Notes: generated by a model from the sequence alone, not told the origin. DNA of 13,543 bases from Taishania sp. (GCA_030150045.1 JASLGM010000004.1:1-13543); one strand, 5' to 3'; shown: positions 1 through 5,732, counted from the first letter of the stretch. Made by a program: numbers and translations.

Positions 1-108
1 GAATATATAAACTGGTATAACACAAAAAGAATACACTCTTCATTAGGATATTTAACACCCTTAGAAATGGAAGTGAGAATAAGAAGGAAAATTAACAAAG
101 TGGCTTGA
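1..108 (+). CDS. IS3-family transposase, C-terminal end (partial, cut by window edge)
   Basis: The reading frame is open from base 1 to a TGA at 106-108 and encodes 35 residues. It contains the segment YINWYNTKRIHSSLGYLTP followed by a basic tail. This is the typical C-terminus of the catalytic subunit (OrfB, DDE/rve integrase fold) of IS3-family transposases, especially the IS150/IS3-like groups, where a Y-x-x-WYN-x-x-R-x-H-x-x-LGY-x-TP motif follows the catalytic glutamate. The DDE catalytic residues lie outside the window, so integrity cannot be judged. The frame ends 31 bp before a putative right terminal repeat. Assignment to IS3 is from remembered family signatures and is strong; the subgroup is not determined. 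Confidence 0.88.
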   Translation, partial: EYINWYNTKRIHSSLGYLTPLEMEVRIRRKINKVA

Positions 109-139
109 AAAAAATGTCACAAATTTAGTAGGTAGTTCA
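1..139 (+). mobile_element. IS3-family insertion sequence, right end
   Basis: This is the transposase C-terminus followed by a short AT-rich tail ending GTAGGTAGTTCA at 128-139. Read outward-in on the - strand the end begins TGAACTACCTAC, which resembles IS3-family terminal inverted repeats (TGAAC-type, ending in the CA/TG dinucleotide). The boundary is supported independently: from base 140 the sequence matches the internal repeat junctions at 410 and 680, whereas bases before 140 do not. The left end and the target duplication are outside the window. Confidence 0.72.
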
Positions 140-310
140 AACCATATTATCGACATCAAGCTTTTTCATGAATAATCTTTTTCCATCCGATTACGGCGTA
201 CAACGCCTATCGTCTGTCTTCGTCCAAAGTTTACTTTGGGAACTCTGGTGTAACAGGCTATACTTTGTATAGAAGAATGCTATCGCATCCTTAAGTCGAC
301 GCCACTTTTT
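140..310. ncRNA. Structured repeat core, copy 1 (candidate RNA element)
   Basis: Four short hairpins can be drawn in order: GGCG/CGCC at 195-207, CCAAAG/CTTTGG at 224-239, CTATAC/GTATAG at 258-272, and ATGC/GCAT at 277-288. A terminator-like hairpin follows at 311-342 on the + strand. Copies 2 and 3 change the first hairpin to forms that keep G-U pairs in + strand RNA but would make A-C mismatches in - strand RNA, which favours + as the transcribed strand. Against that, the - strand carries TTAAGGAT and ATAGCCTG blocks shared with the 918-1004 element. No promoter is clear, so transcription is unproven. Confidence 0.45.
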
Positions 311-342
311 AAAAGCCTTTCCATTTTGGAGAGGCTTTTTTT
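311..342 (+). terminator. Intrinsic terminator in repeat unit 1
   Basis: AAAAGCCTTTCC (311-322) pairs with GGAGAGGCTTTT (328-339) across the loop ATTTT, with one G-U pair, and a run of seven T follows (336-342). This is a good rho-independent terminator on the + strand. The stem could also work weakly on the - strand. Confidence 0.75.
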
Positions 343-409
343 GTTTATATACATTTTTCCCTCAAAAGGGGAATTGGGTTGTTCAATTAATCTACACATT
401 GAATCAACG

Positions 410-580
410 AACCATATTATCGACATCAAGCTTTTTCATGAATAATCTTTTTCCATCCGATTACGGCGTACAACGTCTATCGTCTGTCTTCGTCCCCAAG
501 TTTACTTTGGGACTCTGGTGTGAGAGGCTATACTTTGTATAGAAGAATGCTATCGCATCCTTAAGTCGACGCCACTTTTT
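410..580. ncRNA. Structured repeat core, copy 2
   Basis: This is nearly identical to copy 1. The first hairpin is GGCG/CGTC (465-477, with a G466-U476 wobble on + RNA). The second arm is changed to CCCCAAG/CTTTGGG, which still pairs with one mismatch or bulge. The TATAC/GTATA and ATGC/GCAT hairpins are unchanged. A + strand terminator-like hairpin follows at 581-612, as in copy 1. Confidence 0.45.
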
Positions 581-612
581 AAAAGCCTTTCCATTTTGGA
601 GAGGCTTTTTTT
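581..612 (+). terminator. Intrinsic terminator in repeat unit 2
   Basis: This is an exact copy of the hairpin and T7 tract at 311-342, displaced by 270 bp. It would end a + strand transcript that covers core 2. Confidence 0.75.
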
Positions 613-679
613 GTTTATATACATTTTCCCTCAAAAAGGGGAATTGGGTTGTTCAATTAAGCTACACATTGAATCAACC

Positions 680-850
680 AACCATATTATCGACATCAAG
701 CTTTTTCATGAATAATCTTTTTCCATCCGATTACGGCGTGCAACGCTTATCGTCTGTCTTCGTCCCCAAATTTACTTTGGGACTCTGGTGTGAGAGGCTA
801 TACTTTGTATAGAAGAATGCTATCGCATCCTTAAGTCGACGCCACTTTTT
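680..850. ncRNA. Structured repeat core, copy 3 (different downstream sequence)
   Basis: This is nearly identical to the other cores. The first hairpin is GGCG/CGCT (735-747, G735-U747 wobble on + RNA). The second is CCCAAA/TTTGGG with a shifted loop. The repeat ends at GCCACTTTTT (841-850), exactly where the shared terminator begins in copies 1 and 2. Here the terminator is absent and an AT-rich palindrome (851-870) follows instead. Confidence 0.45.
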
Positions 851-870
851 ATATACTTAGGTAAGTATAT
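851..870. repeat. AT-rich palindromic hairpin replacing the terminator after copy 3
   Basis: ATATACTT (851-858) and AAGTATAT (863-870) are perfect inverted repeats around AGGT. The hairpin directly follows the T5 that ends core 3. It marks the right boundary of the array. It is too AT-rich to be a strong terminator, and its role is unknown. Confidence 0.55.
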
Positions 871-916
871 AGTCAATTTCTTTTTCAACTGTAACAATTG
901 TTTGAAAACTAATCTC

Positions 917-1026
917 CCGCTAAGGATAGTAGCGACATCCTTTTTTTTTTAAAAGATAAAGCGAATAGCCTGACCTTTCTGGCCAATATTTCTTGGCAGA
1001 AAGGAAGCGGCCTAAACATTTTTTTT
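917..1026 (+). ncRNA. Structured intergenic RNA-like element A (possibly Flavo-1 type)
   Basis: The parts in order are: a CGCTA/TAGCG hairpin (918-934) with AGGATAG in the loop; the conserved ACATC; a weak CTTTT/AAAAG stem; the block AGCGAATAGCCTGACC (960-975); then a 12-bp stem with one bulged G, CCTTTCTGGCCAA (974-986) with TTGGCAGAAAGG (993-1004). A T8 tract follows at 1019-1026. The same blocks recur in - orientation at 13071-13161 with hairpins of different sequence. It lies upstream of, not inside, the likely promoter of the next gene, so it is probably an independent RNA or a 3' end, not a leader. Membership of the published Flavo-1 RNA family is a guess that a covariance-model search would settle. 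Confidence 0.6.
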
Positions 1027-1038
1027 CTCTTAAATGCA

Positions 1039-1070
1039 TTTGTGATGGAACAGCATAATCGTTATCTTAG
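1039..1070 (+). promoter_or_regulatory. Candidate Bacteroidetes-type promoter for the YbjQ operon
   Basis: TTTG (1039-1042) and TATCTTAG (1063-1070) are separated by 20 nt. The second box matches TAnnTTTG at all but one defined position. Predicted transcription starts about 8 nt before the ATG at 1085, giving a very short leader. Confidence 0.45.
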
Positions 1071-1084
1071 ACAAAACTATTTGT

Positions 1085-1405
1085 ATGATTATTGTAACGA
1101 CTAACGATGTTCCAGGAATGGAAATAGGGGAAACTTTAGGGTTGGTGAGAGGAAGAACAGTTCGTGCACGAAACTTCGGCTCAGATTTTATGGCTGGATT
1201 AAAGAATATTGTCGGTGGTGAAATCTCCGAATACACAAAGTTAGTGGCGCATTCTCGTGATCAAGCATTGGCTAGAATGGAAGCGGATGCCTTGCGTTTG
1301 GGGGCAGATGCAGTGGTTGCTATCCGTTTTGAATCTTCTACCTTGATGCAAGGATCAACAGAGGTAATGTGTTACGGAACGGCTGTAAAGTTTAAAAAAG
1401 ACTAG
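1085..1405 (+). CDS. YbjQ/UPF0145 family protein
   Basis: This is a protein of 106 residues, the usual length of the YbjQ family (UPF0145, annotated as a putative heavy-metal-binding domain). Family hallmarks are visible: an N-terminal IIVTTNDVPGMEI, the G-x-V-R-G motif (LVRGRTVRARNFGSD), a GGEISEYTKL segment, and a C-terminal LGADAVVAIRFE followed by a strand ending in YGTAVKF. Family structures form pentamers, and the molecular function is not established; metal binding is only a database suggestion. There is no signal peptide, so it is cytoplasmic. The ATG at 1085 is the natural start, since the protein then begins at the family's conserved strand. No Shine-Dalgarno is visible. The stop codon directly abuts the start of the next small gene, which implies translational coupling. 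Confidence 0.9.
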   Translation: MIIVTTNDVPGMEIGETLGLVRGRTVRARNFGSDFMAGLKNIVGGEISEYTKLVAHSRDQALARMEADALRLGADAVVAIRFESSTLMQGSTEVMCYGTAVKFKKD

Positions 1406-1549
1406 ATGTCGTTTACTGATATTTTTCTTGGAATTCAGGTCGGAATAGGTATACTAATCGGCCTGGTTTCTCTTGTTTTGTTGATTGTTTTTGGGATTCG
1501 TCGAATCAATAGTAAGGGAAATGAAGATTTTATTGAACGAGATAATTAA
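1406..1549 (+). CDS. 47-aa single-pass membrane protein
   Basis: The ATG at 1406 follows the TAG of the YbjQ gene without a single spacer base, and the frame ends with TAA at 1547-1549. The 47-residue product has a short N-terminus (MSFTDIFLG), one hydrophobic helix at about residues 6-30 rich in Ile, Leu, Val and Gly, then a positive stop-transfer patch (IRR, 31-33) and a charged, polar tail. By the positive-inside rule the C-terminus should be cytoplasmic. The gene lies 9 bp before the acetyltransferase gene, so all three are one operon. No family is recognised. The tight packing and clean membrane topology argue that it is real, possibly an anchor or partner for the YbjQ protein. Confidence 0.68.
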   Translation: MSFTDIFLGIQVGIGILIGLVSLVLLIVFGIRRINSKGNEDFIERDN

Positions 1550-1558
1550 GGAAATAAA

Positions 1559-2089
1559 ATGGAATTTCTTCAATTAAAACGTGCTGAAAAGGCTGAATTA
1601 GATGCTATTTGGCAGATTATTTGTGGTGCTATCCAAAAGCGCGCGCAGGAAGGAAGTAGTCAATGGCAAAATGGATATCCGAATGAAGATGTGTTGAAGC
1701 ATGACATTGAAATGGGATATGGATGGGTGTGTAAGGATCGCAAAGAAAATCAAATTATAGGTTTTGTTGCGCTAATTTTTGACGGGGAATCTGCCTACGA
1801 AAATATTGATGGTTCTTGGTTGACAGATGATAATAATTTCGCTGTTGTGCATCGATTAGCAACTAAATTTCCAACCCGAATTAAAGGAATTGGAACATGG
1901 ATGCTTCAAAATTTGGAGGAAATTGTTCTTCAAAATGACGTGAAAAGCATTCGTGTAGATACTAATTTTGATAATGGAGCGATGTTGCACGTTTTTCAGA
2001 AACTCAATTACACGTATTGTGGCGAAGTTATACTCAAAGGTGGTAAACGTAAGGCATTTGAGAAAATTATTAATCTGAAAAAGAACTAA
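1559..2089 (+). CDS. GNAT-family N-acetyltransferase
   Basis: This is a 176-residue protein with the GCN5-related N-acetyltransferase fold. The N-terminal strand and helix (residues 3-28, QLKRAEKAELDAIWQII) match the start of this family. The acetyl-CoA pyrophosphate loop is seen as R107-x-x-G110-x-G112 (FPTRIKGIGTWML), followed by a long helix and the strand SIRVDTNFDN. The helix NGAMLHVFQKLNYTYCGEV is the usual C-terminal N-x-x-x-x-x-x-F-x-K-x-GF/Y region. GNAT enzymes move an acetyl group from acetyl-CoA to amines; the acceptor here cannot be predicted. It is the third gene of the operon with the YbjQ and 47-aa genes, 9 bp downstream of the latter. The protein is cytoplasmic and full length for the family. 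Confidence 0.88.
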   Translation: MEFLQLKRAEKAELDAIWQIICGAIQKRAQEGSSQWQNGYPNEDVLKHDIEMGYGWVCKDRKENQIIGFVALIFDGESAYENIDGSWLTDDNNFAVVHRLATKFPTRIKGIGTWMLQNLEEIVLQNDVKSIRVDTNFDNGAMLHVFQKLNYTYCGEVILKGGKRKAFEKIINLKKN

Positions 2090-2149
2090 AAAAGGGTTTG
2101 TTGTTTCCTTTATTTAGCATCCTTTTCGGCCTTCAAGCTTTAGTAAACT

Positions 2150-2226
2150 AAAAAAAAACAGTGCACTTACGGCTGCTCACGTGCTTCCTTTGGTCGCAGT
2201 GCTTAGCTCGTGTTTACTTTTTTTTT
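2150..2226. repeat. GC-rich structured region flanked by A9/T9, between convergent genes
   Basis: An A9 tract (2150-2158) and a T9 tract (2218-2226) can pair and enclose a much more GC-rich stretch with an inner GCACT (2163-2167)/AGTGC (2198-2202) stem and an AGTGCACT palindrome (2160-2167). Sitting between the converging GNAT and T9SS genes, it could end transcription from both sides. The inner sequence is too elaborate for a plain terminator and may be a dispersed repeat or RNA element. Confidence 0.5.
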
Positions 2227-2237
2227 GTGCGTTTAGC

Positions 2238-2261
2238 TATCGCCCTCCGTCCGGGCTGATA
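2238..2261. terminator. Strong hairpin downstream of the T9SS surface-protein gene
   Basis: TATCGCCC (2238-2245) pairs over 8 bp with GGGCTGATA (2253-2261), with a single bulged T at 2257 and the loop TCCGTCC. It lies 22 bp past the stop of the - strand gene ending at 2283. There is no immediate T tract on the - strand, so termination is only a possibility. Its - strand sequence GGCGATAGC resembles GCGATAGC in the 270-bp repeats. Confidence 0.4.
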
Positions 2262-2282
2262 ATTGGTTTTCAAACTAAAGTT

Positions 2283-3926
2283 TTAGTGTGAAATAATTAG
2301 TTTACGGTTGCCGATAATTGCGTCAATATTAATATAATACAAACCATTTGGCAAATCATTTATGTAAATAGATTCATCATTTGTAAGTGTAAATTCTTTC
2401 AGTTTTTTACCTAAAGAAGAGTAAATGATTATTTTACCACTATAATTAGAGATTTTAAAGGAATTATTTGCGGGATTAGGATACATTGTGAATGTAGTAT
2501 CCTTTAACTTTAATGTGGCTAAATCTGAATCTACTATCTGGATGTTATATTGTGCAATAGCTGTGCACAGATTCTCATCCATTACGCTTACATAGACAAT
2601 CATATCCTCTGATGGAACGAAAGATAATAAATCATGGGTACTTATTTGATGTAATGAATCTGGACTCCAATAATATGTGTTTCCACCGCTTGCTATCAAC
2701 GTTAAAGTGTCACCAATTAGAAGGATTCCATTTTCATCTGAAGATGCTATGCTTGCATTTGGCAAGGGGAAAATAGTCCAGTTATTTGTCAATTCTATTT
2801 CTTTTTCTGGATGACTACTTGTTATTTTTACTTTTAAGTTTGTCCCAAAATTGGATTGTGGAAGAACGACTTGGATGTTATAATTTCCTGTTCTATATGC
2901 TTCAAGAGTTCCAATTTCTAATGCATCGTTGAAAGATCCTGCTTCATTGGAAATCCAAGCTGAAAATACATTATCTGTTTCGAAAGAATGATCTAATATT
3001 TGGAAGGGTATTGATGTTTCGCTTAACACACACATCTGTAAGTCTTCAGTAAGTAAACTGTTAATTCTTGGAGTTGGAAGTTCAGGAATTGCTAATTGTG
3101 GTGTGTATGGTCTACGTTCTCCAAAACCAATACCTAACCACTCTCCGTTTCTTATGTTATCATTAAATGTTGTTTTCTTCCAGTCCGATAGATTTGTTCC
3201 TTTATAGTAATTACAAGTTTGTGACGGTGATTGACCTGTAAATGTGTTGTAAGTCAACTGATCTATGCCATTAGTAACTGAGAAAATAAAATTTTGATAA
3301 TCTGTCTCAATGATTTCAAGTGCTTCTAAATAGGATATTGAATTCGAATCATATTTTATACCAAAAGCAAAAGATTCATTCCCAAAATCGACAACCACGA
3401 TACTTTTGTTATTTCCAGATCCTGCCCAGTAAGTAATTTCTTCTTCAGTAAACCATAAGGAATGATAAGCGGGTATGATTGGTACGTATGGAAAAGAATG
3501 TAATAAAGTTTGTGATATGTCAGTGACTGAATACCAATTATTTTCCTCAATTTCTGTATTGAGCCAATGAAAATAAGTCCAACTCAAATTCGGTTTTTTA
3601 ATATAGAATTTATCCCAAGAATTATAGGTATAAGTGGTTGTTAAACGATTGTAATTTATAGATTGTATACGATTATCTGCAATTTGGATGTTTATTTTTG
3701 GTTCGATTTGATTTAATGCTTCAAGCATTTGTGTAGTTGTTGTATTTTCGTCATCATAACGGAAACCAAATGCATATGTTTGTATATCCGGACTATGATT
3801 GAAATCGATAATCAAATAGGCAGTTTTTGCTCCAGTTCCAAAACAGAATTTAACATCGTTTTCTGAGAATTGTGCCCATATATTAGAAGATATCAGCGAT
3901 AAAATAAGTGGTAAAAAGAAGCGCAT
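2283..3926 (-). CDS. T9SS-secreted surface protein with duplicated N-terminal domain
   Basis: I place the start at the ATG at 3926 (547 residues) instead of a TTG two codons upstream, because the ATG gives a clean signal peptide (MRFFLPLILSLISSNIWA, cleaved before QFSEND). The mature protein begins with two related domains of about 105 residues (roughly 25-130 and 165-270). Each has a G-[TS]-G motif, a buried strand ending in DF, then FAFG-x-x-YD, a helix with LEAL-x-x-IE, and a closing YN. Next comes an Ig/PKD-like region containing WSPDS. The last 70 or so residues form a type A T9SS sorting domain: MYPNPANNSFKI, a SSLGKKL strand and NGLYYINI. The protein is therefore predicted to reach the cell surface or be released. 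Its ligand or activity is unknown. Confidence 0.85.
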   Translation of the reverse strand: MRFFLPLILSLISSNIWAQFSENDVKFCFGTGAKTAYLIIDFNHSPDIQTYAFGFRYDDENTTTTQMLEALNQIEPKINIQIADNRIQSINYNRLTTTYTYNSWDKFYIKKPNLSWTYFHWLNTEIEENNWYSVTDISQTLLHSFPYVPIIPAYHSLWFTEEEITYWAGSGNNKSIVVVDFGNESFAFGIKYDSNSISYLEALEIIETDYQNFIFSVTNGIDQLTYNTFTGQSPSQTCNYYKGTNLSDWKKTTFNDNIRNGEWLGIGFGERRPYTPQLAIPELPTPRINSLLTEDLQMCVLSETSIPFQILDHSFETDNVFSAWISNEAGSFNDALEIGTLEAYRTGNYNIQVVLPQSNFGTNLKVKITSSHPEKEIELTNNWTIFPLPNASIASSDENGILLIGDTLTLIASGGNTYYWSPDSLHQISTHDLLSFVPSEDMIVYVSVMDENLCTAIAQYNIQIVDSDLATLKLKDTTFTMYPNPANNSFKISNYSGKIIIYSSLGKKLKEFTLTNDESIYINDLPNGLYYINIDAIIGNRKLIISH

Positions 3927-4002
3927 TTCCAAGGTTTTTATTTATGACTAAAGTCAAAATAACAGTTTTAAATCAGCTACTTGTGTTAACTTTAGTTTAG
4001 TG

Positions 4003-4010
4003 CAAAAATA
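4003..4010 (-). promoter_or_regulatory. Candidate -7 box for the T9SS surface-protein gene
   Basis: The - strand reads TATTTTTG, an exact match to TAnnTTTG, about 75 nt before the ATG at 3926. No convincing -33 TTTG is present at the expected distance, and the region is AT-rich, so a chance match is possible. Confidence 0.35.
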
Positions 4011-4040
4011 GGAAGTTTTTTTCACTTCTTTAGCAGAAAA

Positions 4041-4577
4041 CTAGAGAGAAATCATTTGTAACATCTTTTCAATTGTGTTCCGATTTCTTGATGTAGCGAA
4101 TGTGTCAAGATGTTGTTCAATTCTTTGGTTAGTCAGTTTTGTTTTGGCAGCTCCTTGTGGAAGGAAATAGTAGGTTGCTGTGTTTGTAATAGAAATTTCT
4201 TCTTCTTCGGCTGCAATATTAGTTAATGATATATATCCATTAAAGTTTGGTATTTTTTCAAGAAAAGCAATAAAGACTTTATTTCCAGGTAAGGTATTTC
4301 CGAATGGGATGTTAATAAATTCTTTTTTTAACTCTTCTTCTGTTCTTAAAAAGAGGTGAGTATCAATTGCGAAAGAAGTTAATAGTACTTCTCTAAATTT
4401 TTCTTCAGTTTCTATTGGGGTAAATTCAGATTGAAGATAAAAATTACCACTTTGGATGTAGCTTTTTACGTTTTTAAATCCTTTTTTAGTTAATTCATCT
4501 CTACATGCTTCCATTTTAAGAGTGTTTTTTCCTGCAACATTTATTGCTCTTAAGAAGACAAAATAGGATTTAAGCAT
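4041..4577 (-). CDS. DUF1697 family protein
   Basis: This protein of 178 residues matches the DUF1697 family along its whole length. The diagnostic N-terminal motif FLRAINVAGKN (residues 8-18) is followed by a helix and then by YIQSGN (40-45), the two best-conserved features of the family. A middle segment FLRTEEELK and a C-terminal region with KTKLTNQRIE, ending in a TSRNRNTIEKM motif, also fit. The family is widespread and cytoplasmic but has no established function, so none is assigned. The start lies 12 bp after the stop of the SanA-like gene, which indicates co-transcription with it. No Shine-Dalgarno is visible. Confidence 0.9.
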   Translation of the reverse strand: MLKSYFVFLRAINVAGKNTLKMEACRDELTKKGFKNVKSYIQSGNFYLQSEFTPIETEEKFREVLLTSFAIDTHLFLRTEEELKKEFINIPFGNTLPGNKVFIAFLEKIPNFNGYISLTNIAAEEEEISITNTATYYFLPQGAAKTKLTNQRIEQHLDTFATSRNRNTIEKMLQMISL

Positions 4578-4589
4578 TGGGGAAATAAA

Positions 4590-5189
4590 TTACAAGGATA
4601 CAAATAGTATTTTTAACTGCATTTTTATACGAGCAAAATGTTCGCGTAATGAAGTGAAAAAACCATAAGATTTATTGACATCCTGAGCGTTAAAGGCATT
4701 TGTTTTTAAACCTAAATGTTGAGCAATGTAAATAGCCCTTTGATTGTGAAAACGTTGTGAGATGATTGTAAAATCTTCGTTTTTCACCCATTTTCTCATG
4801 TTTTTCATTGAAGAATAGGTGTCGAACCCTTTAGGATCATAACATAAGATAGTAGGTGATATTCCTCTTTTAATTAATTCCTCCTTTATGTCCGAAATTT
4901 CATTGTAGGTTTCATTTTTATGATCACCAGAGATGACTAAAGAATCAATTTTTTTGGCATCAATTAATGCGACAGCCGCATCAATTCTATGAAAGAAATA
5001 TGCGTTTTCATTTCCAGATCTAGTAATTTTTGAAGTCCCTAAAATAACACCATATTTAGCATGAGGAATTTCAGTAACAGAAGAAAAAAGATGTGGTTTT
5101 GTTTGTTTTGAAATAGATAGATTATTCCAAAGAATAAAAGAAAGAAGTAGTAAAGAAAATAATATAAGCGTTTTTTTTATTCTTTTCAT
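4590..5189 (-). CDS. SanA/YdcF-like protein (DUF218), membrane-anchored
   Basis: This is a 199-residue protein with a positively charged start (MKRIKK) and one hydrophobic segment at about residues 7-24 that anchors it in the inner membrane, leaving the domain in the periplasm. The DUF218 fold is visible in order: strand and loop GVILGTSK (47-54), FFHRIDAA (65-72), LVISGDH (84-90), a GFDTYSSM motif near residue 121 and ISQRFHNQRA near 144. This is the arrangement of Escherichia coli SanA, which affects envelope permeability and vancomycin exclusion, and of the YdcF group. The exact chemistry of the family is unsettled. The gene is followed after 12 bp by the DUF1697 gene. Confidence 0.88.
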   Translation of the reverse strand: MKRIKKTLILFSLLLLSFILWNNLSISKQTKPHLFSSVTEIPHAKYGVILGTSKITRSGNENAYFFHRIDAAVALIDAKKIDSLVISGDHKNETYNEISDIKEELIKRGISPTILCYDPKGFDTYSSMKNMRKWVKNEDFTIISQRFHNQRAIYIAQHLGLKTNAFNAQDVNKSYGFFTSLREHFARIKMQLKILFVSL

Positions 5190-5219
5190 TTCCGTTTATT
5201 TATCGAATTGAAGGTCAAT

Positions 5220-5227
5220 CAAAAATA
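5220..5227 (-). promoter_or_regulatory. Candidate -7 box for the SanA-like/DUF1697 operon
   Basis: The - strand reads TATTTTTG (TAnnTTTG) 30 nt before the ATG at 5189, inside the 68-bp gap after the VOC gene. No -33 box has correct spacing. If real, it gives the SanA-like and DUF1697 genes their own promoter. Confidence 0.35.
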
Positions 5228-5257
5228 ATTTTCTTTCAATCTTAAAGTAAAAACAAA

Positions 5258-5719
5258 TTAATGATTTGCCTTTTTCCCTGCAAAATGTATAATCCATGCA
5301 ACCCCAAATTTATCTATCAGCATAGCATATAATTCTGCGTAAAATTGTTCGCTTAATGGCATTTCTATTTTCTGAGCACTTTCTGACAAAGTGTTATATA
5401 AGCGTTTTGCTTCAACGGCATTCGCTGTGTCTAACATCAAGTATGTACCACTACCATGAGTTGCTTTTTGACCAAATGCTTCTATTGTATCTGACCCCAT
5501 GAGCATCACATCATTATTAATAAGAATAGATGTGTGCATGATTTTACTTTTGTCTTCTTCCGAAATTTTAAAATCAGGGCTTTCGGGTAAGTCACTATAG
5601 CGATGTAAGCCCATGTTTGTGGATTGAAATATGACTTCGTAGAAGCGGAATGCTTCTTCACAATTCCCATTAAAATTTAAATAAGCATGTAATTTTGTTG
5701 ATAGTCCTTTATTCTCCAT
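5258..5719 (-). CDS. VOC superfamily protein, PhnB/glyoxalase-like
   Basis: This is a 153-residue protein of the vicinal oxygen chelate superfamily in the PhnB-like branch (annotated elsewhere as 3-demethylubiquinone methyltransferase-like). It starts with a strand and helix, LHAYLNFNGNCEEAFRFYE, the hallmark of the branch, and continues with IMHTSILINNDVMLMGSD and GTYLMLDTANAVEAKRLY. It ends with the family's FGVAWIIHFA strand. The superfamily includes metal-dependent lyases, isomerases and dioxygenases as well as antibiotic-binding proteins; no substrate can be inferred. It is cytoplasmic. A TATATTTG box sits 5 nt upstream of the ATG, so the mRNA may be nearly leaderless. The name PhnB does not imply phosphonate use, since no phn genes are nearby. 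Confidence 0.88.
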   Translation of the reverse strand: MENKGLSTKLHAYLNFNGNCEEAFRFYEVIFQSTNMGLHRYSDLPESPDFKISEEDKSKIMHTSILINNDVMLMGSDTIEAFGQKATHGSGTYLMLDTANAVEAKRLYNTLSESAQKIEMPLSEQFYAELYAMLIDKFGVAWIIHFAGKKANH

Positions 5720-5724
5720 AATAT

Positions 5725-5732
5725 CAAATATA
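5725..5732 (-). promoter_or_regulatory. Candidate -7 box, VOC gene
   Basis: The - strand reads TATATTTG, an exact TAnnTTTG match, only 5 nt before the ATG at 5719. With the usual start about 7 nt after the box, the transcript would begin at or next to the start codon. No TTTG occurs at the -33 position. Confidence 0.4.

Larger units (their letters stand above)
140..850. repeat. Tandem array of a 270-bp non-coding unit, 2.6 copies
   Basis: Units begin at 140, 410 and 680, each starting AACCATATTATCG. The period is exactly 270 bp: AGAAGAATGC, for example, occurs at 271, 541 and 811. Each unit has a highly conserved core of about 170 nt (140-310, 410-580, 680-850). The first two units add a spacer of about 100 nt that contains a terminator-like hairpin. 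The third core is complete but its spacer is replaced by unrelated sequence. No reading frame of useful length runs through it. The copies differ at only a few positions, so the duplication looks recent. It is not a CRISPR array (unit far too long, spacers identical). No attC signature (RYYYAAC/GTTRRRY) was found. Confidence 0.93.

Noticed and set aside
140..850. CRISPR array or integron attC array
   Set aside because: The period is 270 bp, the spacers between cores are themselves repeats of each other, there are no attC core sites, and no cassette coding sequence, cas gene or integrase is in view.
1030..1236. 68-aa reading frame on the - strand
   Set aside because: It overlaps the well-supported YbjQ gene in antisense, and its sequence resembles no protein.
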